Assembly: GCA_964654415.1 (NCBI GenBank)
Contig: CAZZIP010000003.1
Coordinates: 62,001 to 126,000 of the forward strand
Origin: Methylohalobius sp964654415
GTDB lineage: Bacteria; Pseudomonadota; Gammaproteobacteria; Methylococcales; Methylothermaceae
Length of the DNA stretch: 64,000 bases
Direction: 5' to 3'
Part shown: in pieces, positions 16,616 to 25,323 of the stretch
Layout: each line of letters starts with the position of its first letter
Numbering within the stretch: the stretch's first letter is position 1
The notes under the pieces: model-generated
Database searches by the model: none
The model's input: the letters and a program-made list of their open reading frames with translations, nothing else
What the model was told of the DNA's origin: nothing
Position numbers and translations under genes: made by a program

Positions 16616-19357
16616 GTGGTGCGCATTGCTTTCGTTCTGCTGCTGGTTTTGAGCGCTTTGCCAGGACACGCAAAGGAGCTTTTGCGTTTGGGGATTTTAG
16701 CGTATCGCCCGCTTGCCCAGGAAAGAGCGCGCTGGGTGCCGTTTGAAGAGTATCTAGAGGAAGCGCTCGGCAATGTCGAGGTGGAGCTTTATGTCTCGCA
16801 TTTGCCTGAGCTAGACAGCTTGGTGAAACATCACCAACTGGAGGCTGTGCTGACTAACCCTGGCCATTATCTTTGGCTACGAAGCCGCTACGGTCTAGGG
16901 CGTGCGCTGGCTACGCTGCTGCGCTCTGAGCAAGGAGTGGTGCTCAAGGAGTTCGGAGGAGTAGCGTTCACCCGCGCTGAACGCCAAGACCTTCGCTCTT
17001 GGTCTGACCTTAAAGGCAAAACAGTCGCTTATCCCGGCGAGCAGTTTTTAGGCAGTTACCAACTGCAAGCTTACGAGATGCTGCGCCGCAGGTTGGATCC
17101 TCGCCGTGCGATTAAGGGGATCGCAGTGGGTTATCCCTATGACCGAGTGGTGACAGCAGTGCTTTCAGGTCAAGCAGAGGTCGGGTTTGTCCGCGCTGGG
17201 GTGCTCGAAGCGATGGCGCGTGAAGGGAAAATCGACCTTAAGCAGGTCCGAATAATCGCCAGACAAAACTTAAGCGGGTATCCGCTGGCCGTTTCTACTG
17301 CGCTTTATCCCGAATGGCCGCTCGCGGTGATGCCTGGGGTGGCTGTTAAGCTTGCGGCGCGCTTGGCGGTAGCTTTGTATGCCATGGGAGAAAAGGCGCC
17401 GCAAGTGACGGCGGCTATGGATATAGCCGGTTTTGCGCCGCCAGCCGATTATTTCCCCATCGAAGAGGTGTTGCGGGCGTTGCAAATGGCGCCGTTTGCT
17501 CCGGAGCCGATCGACTGGCAGATGATTGTCCGCCAGTATTGGCAACAGCTACTGGCAATTGGCTTGGCGTTTTTGCTTTTGGCTGGATTGTTGGTCCGCA
17601 CCCGTTTGCTCCATCGCAACTTAGCTATTGCGCTGGCGCGCGAGCGTGAGCACCGTCAGGAGATTGCAGTTTTGGCGCATACTTTTAATAACGCCCATTA
17701 CGGGGTGATCATTACCGATCCTGCCGGGAGAATCCAGCGCGTTAATCAGGCTTTTGTGGACATTACAGGTTACACGGAGGAAGAAGCTGCTGGCCGAAAA
17801 CCTGGCGAGCTCTTATCTTCTGGCCTGCACGACGCTAAGTTCTATGACGAGATGTGGTGTGCCCTTAAGGAAAAAGGCGTTTGGGCAGGCGAGATCTGGA
17901 ATCGGCGTAAAGATAGTTCGCTGTACCCTGAGTACTTGAGCATTTCAGCGGTGTGCGATGAAGACAGCAAGCTGCGTTACTACATAGGAATTTTCACTGA
18001 TCTTAGCGCGATCAAAGCCGCTGAAGCGCGCATCCGCGAACTGGCTTTTTACGATCCCCTGACCGAACTCGCTAACCGGCGCTTGGCTTTGGACTGCTTA
18101 AAACAGGCGTTGGCCGAGAGCGCGCGCACTCAACAGTTGGGAGCGCTGTTTTTTATCGATTTTGATAATTTCAAGTATCTCAACGACACCTTTGGTCACA
18201 CCATAGGAGACGCTTGCCTTAAAGCTATTGCCAATCGGATGCGCGGCGTGCTGCCCCAAACGGCTACCTTAGCCCGTTTAGGGGGAGATGAATTTTTAGT
18301 GATCCTCGAGCATTTGCATTGCGATCCCAAACTGGCGGCTCAAGGAGCAGAACGCGTCGCGCGCAAGCTGCTTGAAGTCATTAAGGCGCCGCTTAAGGCC
18401 CAGGATGATACCTCCTATTGCCTGACGGCGAGCCTCGGAATCGCCCTGTTTGACGGTAGTGAGCGCAAGGTGGAGACGTTGCTCAAACAAGCAGACATTG
18501 CTATGTACGCAGCCAAAGCCTCGGGACGCGCTAACTTGCGTTTTTTCGACACTGCTATGGAAGAGGCGTTAAAGGAGCGAGCCGAGATCGAACGGGCGTT
18601 AAGGCAGGCGATCGCCCGGGAGGAGTTGTGCCTTTTTTGTCAGCCGCAAGTGGACATCTGGGGCAATATAGTCGGGGCAGAACTTTTGCTGCGTTGGCAG
18701 CATCCAGAGCGCGGTTTGCTTGGTCCTGGAAATTTTCTGCCGCTAGCCGAAGAGACAAATTTGATTTTGGAAATAGGCGCGTGGGTCGGTGCCCAAGCGT
18801 GCAAGCTGCTCAAAGCGTGGCAGGAAGACGATAAGCTCAGGCCGCTTACTTTAAGTTTTAATCTCAGCGCTAAACAGCTACACCATGCTGAGTTTCTGGA
18901 AGCCATGCGCCAGTTTCTTTCCCAGAATCCCCAGCTTGCTGGTCAATTAGAACTGGAGATTACTGAGTCGCTGATGTTGAAGGACATCGAATTGGCCGAG
19001 ACTATCCTGAACGAGTGGGCCAATCTTGGCGTTTTGCTCGCCTTAGACGATTTTGGTACCGGCTACTCCTCGCTGGCCTATTTGAGCCGTCTGCCTTTCC
19101 ATACTTTGAAAATCGACAAAAGCTTCGTCCATCGCCTTAAGGAAGGTGAGAGAGATACCGACATCGTGCGCGTCATTGTCGAATTGGGCAAGGCTTTAGG
19201 GTTGCGGGTTGTCGCGGAAGGGATCGAGAACGAGGAGCAGTATCATCGCTTGTGCACGCTCGGTTGCCAGTGGTTTCAGGGCTATTTTTTCGCTCGTCCC
19301 ATGCCTGTGTCGGAGTTTGTCACTAAGGTAAAACAAAGAACCGACTTTATCGCATGA
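16616..19357 (+). CDS. Membrane c-di-GMP signalling protein: PhnD-like, PAS, GGDEF, EAL
   Basis: 913 residues. Signal peptide (1-20), periplasmic PhnD-like phosphonate-binding domain (about 25-295), one transmembrane helix (about 308-328), a PAS domain (about 355-470, YGVIITDPAGRIQRVNQAFVDITGYTEEE split by a line of conserved positions), GGDEF (about 480-640) and EAL (about 650-905). The cyclase motif RLGGDEF is intact. The phosphodiesterase signature reads ELL rather than EAL, but the other catalytic blocks (FNLSAKQL, LEITES, LDDFGTGYSSL, KIDKSF, VVAEGIE) are kept, so both activities are possible. GTG start. The upstream lipoprotein is probably its partner. It converges with the next gene with an 11-bp overlap. 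Confidence 0.9.
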   Translation: MVRIAFVLLLVLSALPGHAKELLRLGILAYRPLAQERARWVPFEEYLEEALGNVEVELYVSHLPELDSLVKHHQLEAVLTNPGHYLWLRSRYGLGRALATLLRSEQGVVLKEFGGVAFTRAERQDLRSWSDLKGKTVAYPGEQFLGSYQLQAYEMLRRRLDPRRAIKGIAVGYPYDRVVTAVLSGQAEVGFVRAGVLEAMAREGKIDLKQVRIIARQNLSGYPLAVSTALYPEWPLAVMPGVAVKLAARLAVALYAMGEKAPQVTAAMDIAGFAPPADYFPIEEVLRALQMAPFAPEPIDWQMIVRQYWQQLLAIGLAFLLLAGLLVRTRLLHRNLAIALAREREHRQEIAVLAHTFNNAHYGVIITDPAGRIQRVNQAFVDITGYTEEEAAGRKPGELLSSGLHDAKFYDEMWCALKEKGVWAGEIWNRRKDSSLYPEYLSISAVCDEDSKLRYYIGIFTDLSAIKAAEARIRELAFYDPLTELANRRLALDCLKQALAESARTQQLGALFFIDFDNFKYLNDTFGHTIGDACLKAIANRMRGVLPQTATLARLGGDEFLVILEHLHCDPKLAAQGAERVARKLLEVIKAPLKAQDDTSYCLTASLGIALFDGSERKVETLLKQADIAMYAAKASGRANLRFFDTAMEEALKERAEIERALRQAIAREELCLFCQPQVDIWGNIVGAELLLRWQHPERGLLGPGNFLPLAEETNLILEIGAWVGAQACKLLKAWQEDDKLRPLTLSFNLSAKQLHHAEFLEAMRQFLSQNPQLAGQLELEITESLMLKDIELAETILNEWANLGVLLALDDFGTGYSSLAYLSRLPFHTLKIDKSFVHRLKEGERDTDIVRVIVELGKALGLRVVAEGIENEEQYHRLCTLGCQWFQGYFFARPMPVSEFVTKVKQRTDFIA

Positions 19358-19883
19358 TCGACGCTGGGCTTAAGGTGTTTAGCCAAGCCTGTACTTTATT
19401 GGCAGCGTGCGCAACTTGTGCCGCATAGCCTAAAAGCGCGCCTTGCACGTCGGCAGAGACAGTAGGCGTTTCGAAGGCAAAAACCTCAGTGCCTAGGATT
19501 TGACCATCGGCAGTTGCGGCTTGAGCAAGAAAACGCAACACGACCCGGCTGGAGCTAGGGGTATCGAAGACTTGCTCTAAGTCGCGCAGCTGAATGTGCA
19601 GTTTGTAGGGCGTGTTAAGAAGTATGCTGAATTGCTGCTGGAGCAAAGCAGGTGGGGGAGCAACCCAACGGTGGTCAGCGTAGAACCGGATTCGGGTAGG
19701 ATCGTTAAATAACATCCGATAACGCAGTCGGGTATCTTGTAGCCAAGAAGGTGCTTTCACGGTCACGCTCCCTTGGCGGCTTGCCGTGCCCGACAACGGG
19801 CCAAAGTCGTGCAAAGCCGGCGGCGGGCGTGGCGTCAGGCGGCAAGCGGTCAGGACGAGTAAGGCCAACAGCGCAAGCTTCAT
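19347..19883 (-). CDS. ABC-type transport auxiliary lipoprotein
   Basis: 178 residues with a lipobox LTAC (cysteine near residue 14). The mature part has the pattern of the ABC_trans_aux/PqiC family: VTVKAPSWLQDTRLRYRM, PTRIRFYADHRWVAPPPALLQQQF, RVVLRFLAQA. It should be an outer-membrane-facing lipoprotein that completes a lipid transporter. Its ATG overlaps the stop of the MlaD-like gene (ATGA), so it is the last gene of the operon. Confidence 0.85.
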   Translation of the reverse strand: MKLALLALLVLTACRLTPRPPPALHDFGPLSGTASRQGSVTVKAPSWLQDTRLRYRMLFNDPTRIRFYADHRWVAPPPALLQQQFSILLNTPYKLHIQLRDLEQVFDTPSSSRVVLRFLAQAATADGQILGTEVFAFETPTVSADVQGALLGYAAQVAHAANKVQAWLNTLSPASIMR

Positions 19884-20794
19884 CGTCTTAGCCGGTAGCC
19901 CGATTCACCCGGTCCAGGTTCGGGTGGCGCAGGCCCCAAAAGGATCGCGCTGGGGTCCTGTTCCAGCCGTTCAGCCAGGTTTTTAACGCTTGAGGAGAGA
20001 GCCTGCATTTCTTCCAGCAGTGCGTTAAGGCGCGGCAGGGTATCGTGGTCCAAAGTAGCGCCTAAGCGTTTGCCGGTAGTCAAAAGGTTTTGTCCTTCAG
20101 CTAAAGTTCCCTTAGCTTCCTGGCTTAAACTGGATAGATCTGCGCTCAGTTTGTCGATTTTGGCCAAGCTCCTTTGGACGGAGACCATCACGTTCGGCAC
20201 CTCGGCCAGGGCACGCGTCGTCTTTTCTTCGATTTGGACGAGGCCAGCGGTGGCTGTTTCCAGGTTAGCAAGGATACGCTCGATGCGTTTTTGGTTTTCC
20301 TCATCGAGCAGTTCGTTCAGGCGCAGCGCCAGGCGTTGCAATTCCCCCATCAGGTCTTGACCGGTACCGGTCAGCTGTTCAAACAAAGAAGGCTGCATCG
20401 GAATGATAGCCGGTTTTTTAGAATGAGTCGGCAAGGGCCTGGCCGGTCCCTCAGCGTTGTCCAGTTCGATTTGTGCCAGACCGGTGAGCGGTTGGACGCG
20501 CAACCGGGCGAAAGTGCGATCGGTGACCGGAAAGCCTTTGTTTATTAGGATCGCCACGCGGATGGTGGTAAGGTCTTGGGGATCGACTTCTATACTCGAC
20601 ACTTTGCCGATTTCTACGCCGCGGTAGAACACCGCCGATTCTGGATGCAGGCCAGAGACCGGATAGCGGCTGACGACCACATAAGGGTCGTACTCGGTGC
20701 CGATGCGGCCCAGCCATAGGCCAACGGCGACCGCCACCATCCCTAAACCCAACACGAACAGACCGGCCAGCACCAAGTGGGTTTCCTTACCCAC
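19880..20794 (-). CDS. MCE/MlaD-family lipid-transport protein
   Basis: 304 residues from a GTG that overlaps the end of the ATPase gene by 8 bp. I prefer this to a longer in-frame start because residues 1-25 then form the expected single membrane helix (LVLAGLFVLGLGMVAVAVGLW). The MCE domain follows (YVVVSRYPVSGLHPESAVFYRGVEIGKV, VRVQPLTGLAQIEL without the line break). The C-terminal half is a long helical or coiled-coil region (about 150-290). MCE proteins form hexameric tunnels for phospholipid or other lipid transfer across the periplasm. Confidence 0.9.
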   Translation of the reverse strand: MGKETHLVLAGLFVLGLGMVAVAVGLWLGRIGTEYDPYVVVSRYPVSGLHPESAVFYRGVEIGKVSSIEVDPQDLTTIRVAILINKGFPVTDRTFARLRVQPLTGLAQIELDNAEGPARPLPTHSKKPAIIPMQPSLFEQLTGTGQDLMGELQRLALRLNELLDEENQKRIERILANLETATAGLVQIEEKTTRALAEVPNVMVSVQRSLAKIDKLSADLSSLSQEAKGTLAEGQNLLTTGKRLGATLDHDTLPRLNALLEEMQALSSSVKNLAERLEQDPSAILLGPAPPEPGPGESGYRLRR

Positions 20795-21557
20795 AGCATG
20801 CCTCTCCCAGGATGCGGCGAGCGCGCCGGCCGTGTAGGAAACGGCGGGCGAAAGGGTGATCGCAGGCCAACACTGTCGCCAGATCGCCAAAGGCAATGAG
20901 ACGATGATCGGCGAGTAGGGCGATCTTGGTACAGATGTCTTTCAATACGTGCAGGTCATGAGTGATCATGACTACGGTAAACCCCAATTGGCGGTGCAGC
21001 TCGGAGAGCAAGTTGACGAATTCCTCGCTTAATACTGGGTCTAGGCCCGAGGTCGGCTCGTCCAAAAACAAAAGCTCAGGCTCCAAAACGAGCGCGCGCG
21101 CAAGGGCGGTGCGGCGGACCATGCCGCCGGACAACTCCGCTGGCATCAAGAACGCGTGTTCAGCCGTAAGTCCTACCATAGCCAGCTTCTGAGCCACCAG
21201 CGCCTGGATCGCCCCCTCGTCCAGGCAGCGCAACTCCCGTAACGGAAAAGCGATGTTGTCATAGACGCTTAAGGCGCTAAACAAAGCCCCGCTTTGAAAC
21301 AGGACTCCGCAGCGGTTGCGCAGTTCCTGACGGCGTGCCTCGGGCACCTCCAAAAGCGGCTCGCCGAACAAATAGACCTGGCCTTGGGTTGGCTTTTGCA
21401 AGGCGAGCATCTCGCGCATCAGTACCGTCTTACCGCTGCCGGAGGCGCCTACCAGCCCTAAGATTTCACCTTGGTGTAGAGTCAGACTAATGTCTTCGTG
21501 GACGACCAGTTCGCCAAAACGGGTAAAGATGTGCTCTAAGCGGATGACCTCGCTCAT
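20787..21557 (-). CDS. MlaF-like ABC transporter ATPase
   Basis: 256 residues with Walker A GASGSGKT (about 37-44), signature LSGGM and Walker B LLFLDEPTSGLDP, and the MlaF-type C-terminal arm. It powers the MCE lipid transporter with the permease encoded 4 bp upstream (ATGA overlap). The signature LSGGM(V)RR rather than LSGGQ is normal for MlaF. Confidence 0.93.
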   Translation of the reverse strand: MSEVIRLEHIFTRFGELVVHEDISLTLHQGEILGLVGASGSGKTVLMREMLALQKPTQGQVYLFGEPLLEVPEARRQELRNRCGVLFQSGALFSALSVYDNIAFPLRELRCLDEGAIQALVAQKLAMVGLTAEHAFLMPAELSGGMVRRTALARALVLEPELLFLDEPTSGLDPVLSEEFVNLLSELHRQLGFTVVMITHDLHVLKDICTKIALLADHRLIAFGDLATVLACDHPFARRFLHGRRARRILGEACCG

Positions 21558-22717
21558 GGCATCCCCACGCCGCGAAACAGGATGGCAAAGATCGCGTCCA
21601 TGAGGATAACGGAAGTGATGGCCACGACCACTGAGTTAGTTGTCTCATTACCCAAGCTTTCGGTGTCGGGCTTGATGCGTAGGCCAAAATGGCAAGCCAC
21701 TAAGGCAATGAGAAAGCCAAACACCGCGGCTTTCCCAAGGCCGATAAAATAATTGGCCAGCGGCACTGCATCGGGCAGCTTGCGGACGAACAGGGTCAAG
21801 CCGATGTCTAATTCCAGCCAGGCTGAAAGCGCTCCGCCGAACAGGGCAATGAGGTCGGTCCATACCACAAGCAGTGGCAGGCCTGCTACCAGGGCGACTA
21901 CTTTGGGTTGAACCAGGCGCAGCGAGCGGGAAATCCCCATTGCCTCCAGAGCATCTAATTCCTGAGTCAGGCGCATCACCCCCAAGCGCGCGGTCATCGC
22001 CGATCCCGATCGCCCGGCTACTAAAATCGCCGCGAGCAACGGTCCAAGCTCGCGGATGATGCTCAATCCCAAAATATCGACGATATAGATCTGCGCTCCC
22101 AAGGCTTGCAGCTGCAGGGAGGAAAGATAGCTCACCACGATGCCGATCAGAAATCCCACCAGCGCGGTGATGCCTAAGGCTCTGCCGCCGGTTTCGTGGA
22201 GATGAGCGGCGATCTCACGCCAAGGAAGGTCTTGCGGATGGCGTAGCACGTAGAGAAAATCGAGGGCGATCTGACCTAACAGCCCTATCCCATCTTCCAG
22301 ATGCCCAAGCAGGATGCGGATCCCCCGCACCGCAAGCACGCTCAGTGGGGGCTTAGATGGCGGCGTGAGAGAAGAAATTATAGGATGTTGCCAGCGTTGT
22401 AAGGCAGCGAGCTGCTTGGGATGGGCTTTGAGCTTTTCCGGTAGCCTTCCGCCGAAGGCGCGCCACAAGAGATAGGCGCCAGCGCTGTCTAGAGCAGCGA
22501 TGGCGCGGAGGTCCCATTCTAGGTCATCACCGCTTCTTGCCAAATGGCTCAAGCGCTTTGGCAGCTCCGGAGCCAGGGTCAAGCCTTTTAGGTTCCACCC
22601 TCCCTCAAGCAAGACGGTCTTCCCAGCGACGCTCAGGCGGGGGGCGGTGGCAACCGTTACCCTAGATGCGGGAGGACGTTTGCGTTGCGCCAACAGGGAT
22701 AAGTCGTCTGAGTTCAT
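21554..22717 (-). CDS. MlaE-family permease with fused STAS domain
   Basis: An N-terminal STAS-like domain (about residues 15-110; AIAALDSAGAYLLWRAF) is joined to a full MlaE permease (about 150-385; ALVGFLIGIVVSYLSSLQLQALGA, RELGPLLAAILVAGRSGSAMTARLG). E. coli has these as separate MlaB and MlaE. I place the start at ATG 22717. An in-frame TTG at 22798 would add 27 residues that resemble nothing and begin only 13 bp after the tRNA, so it is less likely. No MlaC gene is present in the operon. Confidence 0.88.
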   Translation of the reverse strand: MNSDDLSLLAQRKRPPASRVTVATAPRLSVAGKTVLLEGGWNLKGLTLAPELPKRLSHLARSGDDLEWDLRAIAALDSAGAYLLWRAFGGRLPEKLKAHPKQLAALQRWQHPIISSLTPPSKPPLSVLAVRGIRILLGHLEDGIGLLGQIALDFLYVLRHPQDLPWREIAAHLHETGGRALGITALVGFLIGIVVSYLSSLQLQALGAQIYIVDILGLSIIRELGPLLAAILVAGRSGSAMTARLGVMRLTQELDALEAMGISRSLRLVQPKVVALVAGLPLLVVWTDLIALFGGALSAWLELDIGLTLFVRKLPDAVPLANYFIGLGKAAVFGFLIALVACHFGLRIKPDTESLGNETTNSVVVAITSVILMDAIFAILFRGVGMP

Positions 22718-22811
22718 TTGGATGTCGGTGCTCTCCCGTTTATCGCAGGGGCGATTGAGATGATTCCACAGCGTCCACAGGAACTGGAAGAGGGGCAAGG
22801 ATTGATCTGAT

Positions 22812-22887
22812 TGGAGCTGGCGACAGGATTCGAACCTGCGACCGGCGGATTACAAATCCGCTGCTCTACCGACTGAGCTACGCCAGC
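22812..22887 (-). tRNA. tRNA-Thr (anticodon UGU)
   Basis: Reading the minus strand from 22887 gives the acceptor GCTGGCG, D-arm TAGCTCAGTCGGTAGAGC, anticodon loop TTTGTAA (anticodon TGT), T-arm with GGTTCGAATCC, acceptor CGCCAGC, then T and encoded CCA. All four stems pair; length is 76 nt including CCA. It lies just upstream of the lipid-transporter operon on the same strand. Confidence 0.97.
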
Positions 22888-22899
22888 TTTAGTTAAAAA

Positions 22900-22929
22900 A
22901 TTCTATCTGGCTTTGATTTTGACTGGCAA
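22900..22929 (-). promoter_or_regulatory. Promoter of tRNA-Thr
   Basis: On the minus strand TTGCCA (22929-22924), an 18-bp spacer and TAGAAT (22905-22900) stand 12 bp ahead of the mature tRNA 5' end. Spacing and boxes fit sigma-70. Read-through could also serve the MlaE operon. Confidence 0.55.
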
Positions 22930-22983
22930 ATTTTTCCCCCTTGGAGCAAGATTTAGCTTTTATTTTAGGAAAGCTGTGAAGCG

Positions 22984-23535
22984 ATGATACCCACTCAAGG
23001 ATTTGCCAAACGGCTGGAAGCTTGGCTCGAAAATTTCCTATGGGGAAGTCGAGCGATCGTTTTGGTGGCAGTCTTAGCCAGCTTGATGACGGCGTTTGCG
23101 GTATTTTATCTGGCCACGGTAGATACCTGGCTTTTGGTGCGGGAGATTTACCACTACGCCGATACCAGTCTAAGCGAGGTTGCGCGTAAGGAGATCCGTT
23201 CCCAGGCCATCGCCCACGTAGTGGAGGTGATCGATGGATATCTGTTGGCGACGGTGCTGTTGATTTTTGCGCTGGGGCTGTACGAGTTGTTCATCAGCGC
23301 GCTGGATCAGGCGCGCAGAAGCGAGTCCTTTGCTAAGGTGCTGATCATCAACAATCTGGACGACTTGAAAAGCCGGCTAGGGAAGGTCATCTTGATCATC
23401 CTGATCGTCCGCTTTTTTGAACAGGGGCTTAAAATGGAGTTCGCCCGGCCTTTGGACCTTTTGGCCTTTGCCGGAGGGATCGCGCTTTTGGGACTGGCAC
23501 TGTTTCTGTCGGAGATTTATCGTTTCGGTCGCTGA
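22984..23535 (+). CDS. YqhA/UPF0114-family membrane protein
   Basis: 183 residues, inner-membrane, with three or four hydrophobic segments. Family hallmarks are visible: IVLVAVLASLMTAFAVFYLATVDTW, VVEVIDGYLLATVLLIFALGLYELFISALD and the closing GGIALLGLALFLSEIY. Function in bacteria is unknown; plant relatives have been linked to channel-like or stress roles. Its last 107 bp overlap the convergent L,D-transpeptidase gene. Confidence 0.85.
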   Translation: MIPTQGFAKRLEAWLENFLWGSRAIVLVAVLASLMTAFAVFYLATVDTWLLVREIYHYADTSLSEVARKEIRSQAIAHVVEVIDGYLLATVLLIFALGLYELFISALDQARRSESFAKVLIINNLDDLKSRLGKVILIILIVRFFEQGLKMEFARPLDLLAFAGGIALLGLALFLSEIYRFGR

Positions 23536-24007
23536 TGTATACCCGGGTGCCCGCGATGACTTTGTCGAACAGTTCGATGATATCGGCATTGCGCATGCGG
23601 ATGCAGCCGCAGGATTTAGGTTTACCGTCGATCAGATGGTCCGGGCTGCCGTGGATATAAATGAAACGGCGGAAGGTGTCGACTTCGCCTAAGCGGTTAA
23701 AACCTGCCTCCAATCCGGAAAGCCATAAGATTCGGCTCAGGATCCAATCGCGCTCGGGATAGCGTTGGGCCAGCTGGGAGTCGTAGATTTCTCCGCTTGG
23801 GCGTCGTCCCACCAGCACTGCTCCGGGGGGGAGCCCAGCGCCGATTTTGGCTCGGATAACGTGCCATCCCCGCGGCGTACAACCGCTGCCGAGAAGCTCT
23901 CCCGGCCCTTTGCGCGCGGTCGAGACCGGATAAACTCCAGATATTATACCGTTATCTATTAAGTACAACTGTTGCTCAGGAATATTGACCCAAAGATAAG
24001 AATTCAT
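23429..24007 (-). CDS. L,D-transpeptidase (YkuD/ErfK family)
   Basis: 192 residues. The YkuD domain spans about residues 3-160 (YLWVNIPEQQLYLID, WDWILSRILWLSG-like DWILSRILWL, FIYIHGSPD, KSCGCIRMRNADIIELFD). The catalytic cysteine is Cys135. The usual SHGC reads SCGC here, while the upstream HG (119-120) is kept. No signal peptide is visible, which is odd for a periplasmic peptidoglycan enzyme, though several short members of this family begin the same way. Residues 158-192 are encoded in the overlap with yqhA and form a basic, proline-rich tail outside the domain. Its ATG overlaps the rlmD stop. Confidence 0.85.
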   Translation of the reverse strand: MNSYLWVNIPEQQLYLIDNGIISGVYPVSTARKGPGELLGSGCTPRGWHVIRAKIGAGLPPGAVLVGRRPSGEIYDSQLAQRYPERDWILSRILWLSGLEAGFNRLGEVDTFRRFIYIHGSPDHLIDGKPKSCGCIRMRNADIIELFDKVIAGTRVYISDRNDKSPTETVPVPKARSLRQRPKGPKAGRTPF

Positions 24008-25323
24008 CGTTCCAATGCAACTATGGATTCCATGTGGGCAGTATGCGGAAACATATCTAGGATTCCTGCGCCGATCAGGCGGTAACCGTAAGTGCCGACC
24101 AGGTATCCAACGTCTCTGGCCAAGGTGGCCGGGTTACAAGAAACATAAACGATGCGCTTGGGTTGCCAGCGGTGAATCTGGTCCATAACGTGAAGGGCGC
24201 CAGTGCGCGGTGGGTCAAGCAGAAGCTTGTCGTAGCGGGCCGAAGCCCAGGGAAAGGCAGTCAAATCTTGGTTTAGGTCGGAACAATGAAACTCGACGTT
24301 AGCGATCCGGTTGTAGTAAGCGTTTTCCCTGGCGCGTGCCACCGCTGGCTGACTTCCCTCCACGCCTACCACCCAGGAGGCATGGCGAGCCAGGGGAAGC
24401 GTGAAGTTGCCCACGCCACAAAATAAGTCGAGCACCGTCTCGGTGGGGGAGGGGTCAAGCAGCTTGAGTACCTTTTCGATCAAACCCCGATTGATGTCGG
24501 CATTGACCTGAGTGAACTCCAGCGGGCCAAACCAAAGGGTTATCCCCTCGGGTAAACGGTAATAAAGCGGAGGAGGATTTTGGGGGATGAGCGCAAATAA
24601 GGAATCCTGTCCTCCGGGTTGAAGGTAGATATCGAATCCAAACCTCCTCCCGAATTCCTCGATCGCCGCCGTATCATTCGCTTGAGGTGGTTGAAGCGTT
24701 CGTAACACCAAAGCGCTGCGGTTGTCGCCTACGGCCACCTCTACTTGGGGAATCTGGTCACGGATGGAGAGACCATCGATCAAGTTGGCCAACTCTTTGA
24801 GCCGTTCCCCTATCGAAGGATGGAGGACCAGACAGGCATCGACCTCGGCCACCAGTCCTGCACCCCGTTCGCGAAAACCCACTAACGTCCGGCCTTTGTT
24901 CCGCACCCAGCGAACCCCTAAGCGTGCCTTGCGGCGATAGCCTAAGACTGGTCCGGTGAGCGGCGGCCAGACCTCGATTGGCTCGACTTTGCCGATACGG
25001 CGAAGCTGTTCCAAGAGCAGATGGTGTTTAAAGCGAAGCTGGGTTGCGGGTGCAAGGTGTTGGAGGTTGCACCCCCCGCAGGTTCCAAAATGGGGGCATG
25101 GGGGAGGGACGCGCTCTGTGGAAGCGGCCAAGAGTTCGAGCATTTTGCCGCAGGCATAAGTACGGCGGATGTCGGTATACTTAAAGCGCACCGTCTCGCC
25201 TGGCAAGGCCCCTTCGATGAACACCGCCTTGCCGTCCACGTAGGCGATGCCGCGTCCATCATGCGCGAGTTTTTCGACGCTGACGGTAAGCGGTTCCTGA
25301 GGCAGGGCGCGGCGCCTTCTCAT
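24004..25323 (-). CDS. rlmD: 23S rRNA (uracil-C5)-methyltransferase RlmD
   Basis: 439 residues, normal for RlmD, which methylates U1939 of 23S rRNA. A TRAM domain opens the protein (VEKLAHDGRGIAYVDGKAVFIEGALPGE), then the iron-sulfur ligands in CPHFGTCGGC, the SAM motif DLFCGVGNFTLPLA, DPPRTGA and the catalytic cysteine in VYVSCNPATLARD. It overlaps both neighbours by 4 bp (ydbL upstream, L,D-transpeptidase downstream). Confidence 0.95.
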   Translation of the reverse strand: MRRRRALPQEPLTVSVEKLAHDGRGIAYVDGKAVFIEGALPGETVRFKYTDIRRTYACGKMLELLAASTERVPPPCPHFGTCGGCNLQHLAPATQLRFKHHLLLEQLRRIGKVEPIEVWPPLTGPVLGYRRKARLGVRWVRNKGRTLVGFRERGAGLVAEVDACLVLHPSIGERLKELANLIDGLSIRDQIPQVEVAVGDNRSALVLRTLQPPQANDTAAIEEFGRRFGFDIYLQPGGQDSLFALIPQNPPPLYYRLPEGITLWFGPLEFTQVNADINRGLIEKVLKLLDPSPTETVLDLFCGVGNFTLPLARHASWVVGVEGSQPAVARARENAYYNRIANVEFHCSDLNQDLTAFPWASARYDKLLLDPPRTGALHVMDQIHRWQPKRIVYVSCNPATLARDVGYLVGTYGYRLIGAGILDMFPHTAHMESIVALER

